Assembly: GCA_964417895.1 (NCBI GenBank) | Contig: CAYQJS010000109.1 | Location: 1-6,023 of the forward strand | Length of the DNA: 6,023 bases | From: CAYQJS01 sp964417895 | GTDB lineage: Bacteria; Chloroflexota; UBA6077; SHYK01 | Reading direction: 5' to 3' | Part shown: positions 1 to 6,023 of the stretch, in pieces | Layout: each line of letters opens with the position of its first letter | Position numbering within the stretch: the stretch's first letter is position 1 | The notes under the pieces: model-generated | Databases searched by the model: none | Seen by the model: the letters and a program-made list of their open reading frames with translations, nothing else | What the model was told of the DNA's origin: nothing | Position numbers and translations under genes: made by a program

Positions 1-460
1 CCTCGTACTCGATGGGGTTCTGCGTTGCCATAACCATGAAGGGAGGCGGGAGCGGATACGTCTTGCCATCGACAGTGAGCTGCCGCTCACCCATCGATTC
101 GAGGAGTGCCGATTGCGTCTTGGGCGTCGCCCGGTTGATCTCATCGGCGAGGAGTATCTGCGCGACAACGGGCCCGGGGCGGAACTCGAACTCTTCCGTC
201 TTCTGGTTGTAGATGGATACGCCGGTCACGTCGCTCGGAAGCAGGTCTGGGGTGAACTGGATGCGGCTAAAGCTACATCCAATAGACTTGGCCAGCGACT
301 TGGCCAGCATCGTCTTGCCCACCCCCGGCACGTCCTCGATAAGGATGTGGCCCTCACTCGCCAGGGCGATCAGAGCCAGCTCGATCTCCCGACGCTTCCC
401 GATCAGCACCCGGGTGACGTTGTCGAGCAAGCTGCGCAGCGTCCGATTTCCGTCTGCCAT
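1..460 (-). CDS. MoxR-family AAA+ ATPase, partial (N-terminal 153 residues; C-terminus beyond left edge)
   Basis: This is the N-terminal part of a MoxR-type AAA+ ATPase; the frame is still open at base 1. The visible 153 codons hold the Walker A loop VPGVGKT (residues 44-50, after the usual IED), the Walker B stretch ILLADEIN (102-109, with D106 and E107), the MoxR signature RATPKTQSALLE just after it (110-121), and the sensor-1 segment ATQNPIEYE (145-153). MoxR ATPases use ATP hydrolysis to remodel or activate partner proteins, often together with DUF58 and von Willebrand factor A proteins encoded next door. Any such partners would lie outside the window, so the client is unknown. The ATG at 458-460 is preceded by GGAAGG (465-470), a short 4 bases upstream, and gives the N-terminal length normal for the family. 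The gene lies 116 bp after secA, with its own possible promoter in an AT-richer patch. The family call is firm; the exact function is not. Confidence 0.93.
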   Translation of the reverse strand, partial: MADGNRTLRSLLDNVTRVLIGKRREIELALIALASEGHILIEDVPGVGKTMLAKSLAKSIGCSFSRIQFTPDLLPSDVTGVSIYNQKTEEFEFRPGPVVAQILLADEINRATPKTQSALLESMGERQLTVDGKTYPLPPPFMVMATQNPIEYE

Positions 461-507
461 CTCACCTTCCAGTCTATGGGGATCGCAAGGTCGCGCGAAT
501 TGTCAGT

Positions 508-534
508 ATTCTAAGGAAAACGTAAGAGCACCAA
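508..534 (-). promoter_or_regulatory. possible sigma-70-type promoter for the moxR gene
   Basis: On the minus strand a -10-like TAGAAT (508-513, five of six matches to TATAAT) lies 15 bases after a weak -35-like TTGGTG (529-534, three of six). It sits in the AT-richest part of the secA-moxR gap, about 48 bases before the ATG. The spacer is shorter than ideal and the -35 is poor, so this is only a candidate. Read-through from secA is an alternative, since no clear terminator is visible in the gap. Confidence 0.3.
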
Positions 535-576
535 AAGCTACCCGTGATCTCCATCCTGGGAAATGAAGAGCGCGGG

Positions 577-3186
577 TTACCGGCCGTGGCAGAATTTGTA
601 CTTCTTCCCGCTCCCGCAGTAGCAGGGGTCGTTGCGTCCGAGCTTCTTGCCGGCTTTCACCGGCTGCGCGGCCGCTGCCGCTCGATTGGTCGCCATGCGC
701 TGTGGCCGAGGTGGCGCGGGCTGCTGCGCCAGAGTCACATAGTAGATAGTGTGTGCGACGTCGTGCTGGATTGCTCGGAGCAGCTCATCGAACATGCTGG
801 CCGCTTCAACCTTGTACTCCACCAGGGGATCGCGTTGTCCGTAGGCGCGCAACCCGATGCCTTGCCTGAGGTCATCCAGCGCCGTGAGGTGGCGCACCCA
901 GAGTGAGTCGATGATCCGCAGCACAACGACGCGCTCGGCCTGGCGCATCAGATCCGGGCCAAGCTCTTGCTCCTTGCGCTCGTAGGCGCGCTCCGCCTGC
1001 TCCTTGAGGAAATCCGCCACGTCGGCGGTCGACGCGCCTTCCAGATCGTCGGCGTTGATCGTGGCCGTGGGGACGAGTCGCGCGAAGGCCTCGAACAGGG
1101 CTGCAAAGTCCCATTCGCTCGGATGCCCCGCGCAATAGGCCTGCACGACCTCATTGATCTCGCGCTCGACCCAGCCCAGGAGCAGGCCCCGCAGCGTGTC
1201 CTCTCCCAGGACTGCGCGCCGATCCGCGTAGATCACTTCGCGATGCTTATTCATCACGTCGTCGTATTCGACAACGTGTTTGCGGAGATCGAAGTTGTAC
1301 GCTTCCACCTTCTGCTGCGCGTTCTCAATGGACTTCGAGACCAGGCCGTGCTCCAGCGGCACATCCTCGTCGATTCCAAGCTTGTCCATGAGGTTGGAGA
1401 TAGTGGCGCCGCCGAACCGACGCATGAGGTCGTCCTCGAGGGAGATGTAGAAGCGAGAGGAGCCTGGATCGCCCTGCCGACCTGAGCGCCCCCGGAGCTG
1501 ATTGTCGATGCGCCTTGCCTCGTGCCGCTCTGTGCCAATGATGTGGACGCCACCCAGTTCGACCACCTTCTCGTGGTCCCGCTCGCACAACTGGACGACC
1601 TCGCGCTCGATCAGCTCGATCTCTTCCGGAGGGGCCTCTTCGGGTGCTTTGAACTTCCGACGAACGGCTGCCTCGCCGAGCCCTGCCGGGTTCCCGCCCA
1701 GCAAGATGTCGACGCCGCGGCCGGCCATGTTCGTCGCGATGGTGACGGCCATGGGGCGTCCGGCCTGTGCGATGATCCCGGCCTCCCGCTCGTGCTGCTT
1801 GGCATTCAGCACTTCGTGGGGGATGCCCTCGCGCTGAAGCAGACGGCTCAGCTCTTCGGACTTCTCGATGGAGATCGTGCCGACCAGCACTGGCTGGCCT
1901 TCCTGGTGCCGCTCAACGATCTCCTCCACGACGGCGCGAAACTTGGCCGCCTCGGTCTTGTAGATGACATCCGCCAGGTCGTGGCGGATCATCGGCCGAT
2001 TCGTGGGGACGGGGATGACCTCCAGGTCGTAGATCTTCCGGAACTCTTCCTTCTCCGTCGCCGCCGTACCGGTCATGCCCGCCAGCTTGTCGTACATGCG
2101 GAAGTAGTTCTGGAAGGTGATGGTGGCCAGCGTCACATTCTCCCGCTGGACACGCACTCCCTCTTTGGCCTCGATTGCCTGATGCAGACCCTCTCCGTAG
2201 CGGCGGCCGGGCATCAGCCGCCCAGTGAACTCGTCGACGATCACAACCTCGCCGTCCTTGACAACGTAGTCGCGGTCCCGCCGGTACAGGAACTGGGCCT
2301 TCATCGACTGGTCGAGGTAGTGGGTCAGTTCGTAGTTCTGCGGATCGTAGATGTTGGCAACGCCAACGGCCCGCTCGACCTTGCTGATGCCATCCTCGGT
2401 GAGGGAGATGGCGCGCCTCTTCTCGTCGATGCTGAAGTCGTCTTCGGGTCGCAGGCGCGGCACGACCCGTGCGAACAATGCGTACTGGTCTGTCGACTCC
2501 TCGGCCGGTCCCGAAATGATCAGGGGGGTTCGGGCCTCGTCGATGAGGATATTGTCGATCTCGTCGACGATGGCGTAATAGAGCTTGCGCTGGGCCGCCT
2601 CAGCCGCGGCCCACACCATGTTGTCGCGCAGATAGTCGAAGCCGAACTCGTTGTTGGTCCCGTAGGTGATGTCCGCTGCGTATGCGTCGCGGCGGGCGCG
2701 ATAGTCCATGTCGTGCTGGACCACCCCAACACGCAACCCCAGGAACTCGTAGATGGCCCCCATCCAGTCCCGGTCCCTGCGGGCCAGGTAGTCGTTGACG
2801 GTGACGATATGCACGCCCTCGCCCGACAAGGCGTTGAGGTAGGCTGGCAACGTGGCAACCAGCGTTTTGCCCTCGCCCGTGCGCATCTCGGCGATCCGTC
2901 CGTCATGAAGCACAACGCCACCCATGAGCTGTACGTCGAAGTGCCGCTGGCCGATGGTCCGGCGGGCCGCCTCGCGCACGGTTGCAAAGGCCTCGGGCAG
3001 TAGGTCGTCGAGCGACTCGCCGGCCAGATAGCGGCCGCGGAATTCGGTGGTTTTATCGCGGAGCTCGCGGTCGGAGAGCGCTGAGGCTTCGGGCTCGAGC
3101 TCGTTGATCTCAGCCACGACGGGCCGGATGCGTTTGAGCTCCTTCTCAGGGCTGTCCCCTAGAAACCGTGTGACGAAACCTAGCAC
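577..3186 (-). CDS. secA: preprotein translocase subunit SecA (complete, 869 aa)
   Basis: SecA is the cytoplasmic and membrane-peripheral ATPase that pushes unfolded preproteins through the SecYEG channel. All family landmarks are present in order: Q-motif region (RHFDVQLMGG, 81-90), Walker A MRTGEGKT (101-108), Walker B with D208 and E209 followed by ILIDEARTPLIISG (213-226), the preprotein cross-linking domain (about 227-365), LAGMTGTA (368-375), ATNMAGRGVDI (484-494) and the second-motor-domain motif QLRGRSGRQGD (563-573). The helical scaffold and wing region includes SLWVRHL (761-767). An Ala/Pro-rich linker (about 820-848) leads to a C-terminal zinc-binding tail with C855, C857, C866 and H867, the CxC-x8-CH pattern that in known SecAs binds zinc and contacts SecB or ribosomes. 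Length fits the family (841 in Bacillus, 901 in E. coli). The start is GTG at 3184-3186 with AGAGGA eight bases upstream; the N-terminus MLGFVTRFLG matches ordinary SecA starts. The stop is TAA. Nothing is truncated or substituted in the motifs. Confidence 0.98.
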   Translation of the reverse strand: MLGFVTRFLGDSPEKELKRIRPVVAEINELEPEASALSDRELRDKTTEFRGRYLAGESLDDLLPEAFATVREAARRTIGQRHFDVQLMGGVVLHDGRIAEMRTGEGKTLVATLPAYLNALSGEGVHIVTVNDYLARRDRDWMGAIYEFLGLRVGVVQHDMDYRARRDAYAADITYGTNNEFGFDYLRDNMVWAAAEAAQRKLYYAIVDEIDNILIDEARTPLIISGPAEESTDQYALFARVVPRLRPEDDFSIDEKRRAISLTEDGISKVERAVGVANIYDPQNYELTHYLDQSMKAQFLYRRDRDYVVKDGEVVIVDEFTGRLMPGRRYGEGLHQAIEAKEGVRVQRENVTLATITFQNYFRMYDKLAGMTGTAATEKEEFRKIYDLEVIPVPTNRPMIRHDLADVIYKTEAAKFRAVVEEIVERHQEGQPVLVGTISIEKSEELSRLLQREGIPHEVLNAKQHEREAGIIAQAGRPMAVTIATNMAGRGVDILLGGNPAGLGEAAVRRKFKAPEEAPPEEIELIEREVVQLCERDHEKVVELGGVHIIGTERHEARRIDNQLRGRSGRQGDPGSSRFYISLEDDLMRRFGGATISNLMDKLGIDEDVPLEHGLVSKSIENAQQKVEAYNFDLRKHVVEYDDVMNKHREVIYADRRAVLGEDTLRGLLLGWVEREINEVVQAYCAGHPSEWDFAALFEAFARLVPTATINADDLEGASTADVADFLKEQAERAYERKEQELGPDLMRQAERVVVLRIIDSLWVRHLTALDDLRQGIGLRAYGQRDPLVEYKVEAASMFDELLRAIQHDVAHTIYYVTLAQQPAPPRPQRMATNRAAAAAQPVKAGKKLGRNDPCYCGSGKKYKFCHGR

Positions 3187-3193
3187 GGTGGTG

Positions 3194-3199
3194 TCCTCT
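3194..3199 (-). promoter_or_regulatory. ribosome binding site supporting the GTG start of secA
   Basis: AGAGGA on the minus strand ends seven bases before the GTG at 3184-3186, a normal Shine-Dalgarno placement. There is no in-frame ATG near this point that would give a usual SecA N-terminus, so this site decides the start codon. Confidence 0.7.
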
Positions 3200-3260
3200 T
3201 GGGCAATGTCCGTCTGCTAGAAAATGATACTCACCCGAAGCTCTCTTGTGGGCGCTCTTG
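3196..3260 (-). repeat. three copies of the hexamer CAAGAG in the secA leader
   Basis: On the minus strand the word CAAGAG occurs at 3255-3260, 3243-3248 and 3196-3201, all within the 106 bp gap before secA. The first two start 12 bases apart. The last overlaps the secA Shine-Dalgarno sequence, and the middle one stands in front of a GTG in a similar spacing. The words are short and the arrangement may be chance; a role in regulation is only a guess. Confidence 0.3.
3224..3252 (-). promoter_or_regulatory. possible sigma-70-type promoter for secA
   Basis: A good -10-like TATCAT (3224-3229, five of six) is placed 17 bases after a weak -35-like CCCACA (3247-3252, matching only the last three positions of TTGACA). 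Initiation would fall near 3217 and leave a leader of about 30 bases before the secA GTG, containing its Shine-Dalgarno sequence. The -10 and spacing are reasonable, but the poor -35 keeps this tentative. It overlaps a five-codon open frame described in the findings; if this promoter is the only one, that frame would not be transcribed. Confidence 0.35.
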
Positions 3261-3292
3261 GCGCGCTGAAGCGTTCGCGGATCGGTCCCAAG

Positions 3293-4318
3293 CTAGGGCA
3301 GGCCGTGGGTTTCGCATGCGGCGCCGATCACGGCCAGCGCGGCGGGCGGCTCGGCGGCGGGCGGAGGGGGACCAAGCTCGTCAGCGGGCTGCGCCGCGGC
3401 GGCAAGTATCAGCCCCGCTGCACGCGCTCCCATTTCCAGCACGCGCAGGTCGTAACCTCCCTCCAGGAGGAAGACGAGACGGCCCCCGCAGAGCTCATCG
3501 GCGAGGCTCCGTATGCGTAGCAGGATGCGCGCATACCCCTCTGTCGTGAGCCGCATCGACGCCAGCGGGTCTGCCCAGTGGGCATCAAAGCCCAGCGACA
3601 CGAGCACGAGGTCGGGATTGAAGCGGCGGAGCGCGGGCAGCAGCACCTCGTCGGTCGCGGTGAGGAAACTCTGGTCCCCACAGCCGCGGGGGAGCGGCAG
3701 GTTGATAGTAGCTCCTGCCCCTTCCCCACTCCCAACCTCGTCCAACCGGCCCGTTCCGGGATAAAAGGGGTACTGGTGCGTGGAGTAGTAGAGGACATCC
3801 GGACGGTCGAGGAAGATGTCCTGTGTACCGTTGCCGTGGTGGACGTCCACGTCGAGGATTGCGGCACGGCGCGCGCCTCCATGGGCCACCGCCCAGTGCG
3901 CCGCGACCGCGATACTGTTGAAGAGACAGAATCCCATGCCTCGGCTCGGAGTCGCGTGGTGGCCGGGGGGCCGCACGATGACGAAGGCGTTCCGTTGACT
4001 GCCGGCCAACACATCGCTAACGGCCTCCAGTGTAGCTCCGGCTGCAAGCAGCGCTGCCTCAAAGGAGGCCGGGCCGACGAACGTGTCGGGGTCGAGCCAA
4101 CCTCCTCCCTGATGAGCCAACTGCTGAATACGCCGGATGTGGGGCTCCGCATGCACCGCCGCGATATCGGCAGCCTCTGCCGGGCGCACTTCAGGCCATT
4201 CATACAGGCTCGAATCCGCCTGTAGTCCGGCTAGAGCCGCCGTCATGCGGTCGGGCCGTTCTGGGTGGCCGGCGGCGTAGTGCTCGAGGCAGCGCGGGTC
4301 CGTATAGATGGCGGTCAT
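3293..4318 (-). CDS. histone deacetylase family zinc amidohydrolase (HDAC / AcuC / acetylpolyamine amidohydrolase superfamily)
   Basis: This 341-residue protein is a full-length arginase-fold zinc amidohydrolase of the histone deacetylase superfamily, expected to remove acetyl groups from lysines or small amines in the cytoplasm. It starts with the HPERPDR segment (18-24) typical of the family. The active site is complete: RPPGHHA (116-122, catalytic pair H120-H121), GFCLFNSIAVAA (129-140), DVDVHHGNGT (156-165), GFDAHWADP (243-251) and LEGGYDL (285-291). By analogy with human HDAC8 the zinc ligands should be D158, H160 and D245, and Y289 is the transition-state tyrosine, so the enzyme is likely active. 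Substrate cannot be read from the sequence: acetyl-lysine proteins (an acetyl-CoA synthetase deacetylase like AcuC) and acetylpolyamines are both possible. The C-terminal 35 residues are Ala/Pro-rich. The ATG at 4316-4318 has only a weak upstream GGA-rich sequence. It lies between ftsH and secA with gaps of 145 and 106 bp. No acetoin-utilisation partner or acetyltransferase is visible nearby. Confidence 0.95.
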   Translation of the reverse strand: MTAIYTDPRCLEHYAAGHPERPDRMTAALAGLQADSSLYEWPEVRPAEAADIAAVHAEPHIRRIQQLAHQGGGWLDPDTFVGPASFEAALLAAGATLEAVSDVLAGSQRNAFVIVRPPGHHATPSRGMGFCLFNSIAVAAHWAVAHGGARRAAILDVDVHHGNGTQDIFLDRPDVLYYSTHQYPFYPGTGRLDEVGSGEGAGATINLPLPRGCGDQSFLTATDEVLLPALRRFNPDLVLVSLGFDAHWADPLASMRLTTEGYARILLRIRSLADELCGGRLVFLLEGGYDLRVLEMGARAAGLILAAAAQPADELGPPPPAAEPPAALAVIGAACETHGLP

Positions 4319-4385
4319 ATTCCGGGTTCCACGTCCAGAGTGCCAGGGTTCAAAAGTCCCGCCAGATCATTGGTGGTGAAAAACG

Positions 4386-4413
4386 CTTGTAGCGTACAGG
4401 TTGACGAAATCAA
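4386..4413 (-). promoter_or_regulatory. possible sigma-70-type promoter for the deacetylase gene
   Basis: TTGATT (4408-4413, four of six to TTGACA) and TACAAG (4386-4391, four of six to TATAAT) are separated by 16 bases on the minus strand, upstream of the deacetylase ATG by about 67 bases. Both boxes are mediocre. The candidate is supported mainly by its position in the gap after the ftsH stop and hairpin. Confidence 0.27.
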
Positions 4414-4420
4414 GACGCCC

Positions 4421-4439
4421 CGAGCCGTGGTCCGGCTTG
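4421..4439. terminator. short GC hairpin after ftsH, possible weak terminator
   Basis: An inverted repeat AGCCG / CGGCT (4423-4427 and 4433-4437) with a five-base loop lies about 26 bases downstream of the ftsH stop. It extends to 4421-4439 with an outer C-G pair and a G-T wobble in the plus-strand reading, which is an A-C mismatch in the minus-strand transcript. No U-run follows on the minus strand, so it is not a classical intrinsic terminator; it may slow polymerase, protect the ftsH mRNA end, or mean nothing. Confidence 0.25.
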
Positions 4440-4463
4440 AGACTGTGAAACTGGGACCAGGGA

Positions 4464-6023
4464 CTACGGAGTTGTCGGGCCCGGAGCCAGCCTCGCACGA
4501 GGCTTGGCAAGCGACTTTTCGGGATGCTCGGCCGGGGTCGCGGGAGGCGGGGGGGCTGTGGCCACGGGGACCGGATCCTCAATGGGCAGCCCCGAGAAGA
4601 CCCGCTCGAGCGCTGCGCCCTCGATCGTCTCCCGCTTCATGAGCTCCGTGGCCATCAGGTCGAGGACGTTCCGGTTCTCCGACAGAAGCCGCATCGCCGT
4701 GTCGTGAGCCCACTCGATGAGTCGGCGCATCTCCTCGTCGATCGCCTCAGCGGTCTTCTCGCTGTAGTTCTTCTGCTCGCCGATTTCGCGCCCGAGGAAG
4801 ATCATCTCCTCTTTGTGGCCGAAGGTGCGTGGGCCGAGCGCGTCGCTCATGCCGTATTCGGTGACCATCTTGCGAGCCAGATTGGTGGCAACTTCCAAGT
4901 CGTTCTCGGCGCCGGTGCTCATCTCCCCGAACACCAGTTTCTCAGCGCAGTGCCCGCCTAGAGCACCCGCGAGCCTGGCCTGGAACTCAGACCGGGTCCA
5001 GAGGTGGCGATCTTCCGTGGGCAGAAACCGTGTGTACCCCCCCATCAACCCGTGCGCGATGATGGTGATCTTGTGGACTGGATCGTGATGTTCCAGGAAA
5101 CGCGCCACGACTGCGTGGCCCGCCTCATGGAATGCCGTGCGGGTCTTCTCCGACTCGGAGATGATCCGACTCTTCCGCTCAGGGCCGGCGATGACGCGGT
5201 CGATAGCGTCCTCCAACTCAGCCATGCCTATGGTCTGTTTATCGCGGCGGGCCGCGATGATGGCGCCCTCATTGATCAGATTGGCCAGGTCGGCGCCCGT
5301 GAAGCCGGGCGTTTGCTTCGCCAGCACTCCGAGGTCAACAGTCCCTTCGAGAGGCTTCCCGCGCGCGTGGACGTCCAGCACTGCCTTCCGTCCACCAATG
5401 TCAGGGGGCGGCAGCACCACGTGGCGGTCGAACCGCCCCGGGCGGAGCAGGGCGGGATCCAGCACGTCAGGTCGGTTCGTTGCCGCGAGGACGATGACGT
5501 TCGTGTTGCTGTCGAAGCCATCCATCTCCACCAGGATCTGGTTGAGGGTCTGCTCACGCTCGTCGTGGCTACCGCCGAGTCCGGCGCCTCGCTGGCGCCC
5601 CACGGCGTCGATCTCATCCACGAAGATGATGCACGGGGCGTTGCGCTTGGCCTGCTCGAACAGGTCGCGCACGCGCGAGGCGCCCACGCCGACGAACATC
5701 TCGACAAACTCCGACCCGCTGATGCTGAAAAACGGGACCCCCGCCTCGCCGGCCACGGCTCGAGAGAGCAAGGTCTTCCCCGTGCCCGGCGGGCCCACCA
5801 GCAGCACGCCCTTGGGAATACGGGCGCCAAGGGCCGCGAACTTCTCCGGGAATTTCAGGAATTCAACGACTTCGTGCAGCTCCTGCTTCGCCTCGTCCAC
5901 TCCGGCCACATCCGCGAATGTAACCGTCGCTTTGCTGGCCATGAACATCCTGGCGCGGCTCTTCCCAAACGAGAGAGCCTGGTTATTGGTGCCCTGGGCC
6001 TGGCGCATCATGAAGAAGATGAA
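4464..6023 (-). CDS. ftsH: ATP-dependent zinc metalloprotease FtsH, partial (519 C-terminal residues; N-terminus beyond right edge)
   Basis: FtsH is a membrane-anchored hexameric AAA+ protease that pulls out and degrades unassembled membrane proteins and some cytosolic regulators. The frame is open at base 6023: the first visible residues FIFFMMRQAQG are the end of the second transmembrane helix and the linker usual in FtsH, so the ATG at 6009-6011 is internal, and roughly 100-130 residues (two membrane helices and the periplasmic domain) are missing. Counting from the first visible residue: Walker A GPPGTGKT at 77-84, pore-loop FVG in SEFVEMFVGVGA (104-115), Walker B IIFVDEID (132-139), the second region of homology around DPALLRPGRFDR (189-200), and the protease site HEAGH (299-303) with the third zinc ligand D375 in GAENDLEVAT. 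The last 40 or so residues are a Pro/Ala-rich, probably disordered tail. The stop is TAG. Catalytic residues are all intact, so an active protease is expected. Confidence 0.97.
   Translation of the reverse strand, partial: FIFFMMRQAQGTNNQALSFGKSRARMFMASKATVTFADVAGVDEAKQELHEVVEFLKFPEKFAALGARIPKGVLLVGPPGTGKTLLSRAVAGEAGVPFFSISGSEFVEMFVGVGASRVRDLFEQAKRNAPCIIFVDEIDAVGRQRGAGLGGSHDEREQTLNQILVEMDGFDSNTNVIVLAATNRPDVLDPALLRPGRFDRHVVLPPPDIGGRKAVLDVHARGKPLEGTVDLGVLAKQTPGFTGADLANLINEGAIIAARRDKQTIGMAELEDAIDRVIAGPERKSRIISESEKTRTAFHEAGHAVVARFLEHHDPVHKITIIAHGLMGGYTRFLPTEDRHLWTRSEFQARLAGALGGHCAEKLVFGEMSTGAENDLEVATNLARKMVTEYGMSDALGPRTFGHKEEMIFLGREIGEQKNYSEKTAEAIDEEMRRLIEWAHDTAMRLLSENRNVLDLMATELMKRETIEGAALERVFSGLPIEDPVPVATAPPPPATPAEHPEKSLAKPRARLAPGPTTP

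Noticed and set aside
491..498. The palindrome TCGCGCGA upstream of moxR as an operator
   Set aside because: An eight-base GC-rich palindrome is expected often in such DNA and has no second copy or flanking symmetry here.
1522..3003. A 493-codon open frame on the plus strand opposite secA
   Set aside because: It lies wholly antisense to an unmistakable secA gene. Long antisense frames are common in GC-rich genes through codon bias, and its translation is low-complexity Val/Leu/Asp/Gly-rich with no recognisable domain.
4341..4362. A tRNA or tmRNA 3'-end-like sequence (GGGTTCAA followed by CCCGCCAG) on the plus strand
   Set aside because: The T-loop would be nine bases instead of seven, no matching acceptor, D or anticodon arms are found, and the upstream sequence is the 5' end of the deacetylase gene. 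It is probably a chance resemblance.
4350..4370. A six-codon ATG frame in the leader of the deacetylase gene
   Set aside because: There is no Shine-Dalgarno sequence before it and frames this short occur often by chance.
4464..6011. ftsH beginning at the ATG at 6009-6011
   Set aside because: The frame stays open to the window edge and the codons before this ATG encode FIFF, the end of the second FtsH membrane helix, so the true start lies beyond the window.
1..6023. Undescribed defence or mobile system
   Set aside because: All four genes belong to well-known families with intact motifs. No integrase, transposase, terminal repeats, tRNA attachment site, repeat array or composition break was seen.

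Overview
The window is GC-rich bacterial DNA. It carries four protein-coding genes, all on the minus strand, so they read from right to left. In transcription order they are the AAA+ membrane protease FtsH (4464-6023, start beyond the right edge), a zinc-dependent histone-deacetylase-family amidohydrolase (3293-4318), the preprotein translocase ATPase SecA (577-3186, complete), and a MoxR-family AAA+ ATPase (1-460, C-terminal part beyond the left edge). All visible catalytic motifs are intact. I found no frameshift, mobile element, RNA gene, CRISPR array or origin.

Organism: the FtsH and SecA sequences, in particular the FtsH stretch running from the third zinc ligand through the segment containing GPRTFG, remind me of Chloroflexota proteins. 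This is recall of family sequences, not a search, so it is only a tentative placement. GC-rich composition, a GTG start for secA and recognisable Shine-Dalgarno sequences fit a free-living bacterium.

Layout: coding sequence fills nearly everything. The three gaps are 145 bp (ftsH to deacetylase), 106 bp (deacetylase to secA) and 116 bp (secA to moxR). Each holds at least a weak promoter-like sequence, so the genes may be transcribed separately rather than as one tight operon. The gap after ftsH has a short GC hairpin without a U-run. The gap before secA has three CAAGAG words and a five-codon open frame with a Shine-Dalgarno-like sequence.

Function: SecA drives proteins through SecYEG, FtsH degrades misfolded or unassembled membrane proteins, and MoxR ATPases act as chaperone-like remodelling factors. 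The window therefore has a cell-envelope and protein-handling theme with a protein or small-molecule deacetylase embedded in it. Whether the deacetylase is functionally linked to its neighbours cannot be told from sequence alone. I did not find convincing evidence for an undescribed system; this looks mostly like ordinary chromosomal housekeeping DNA.
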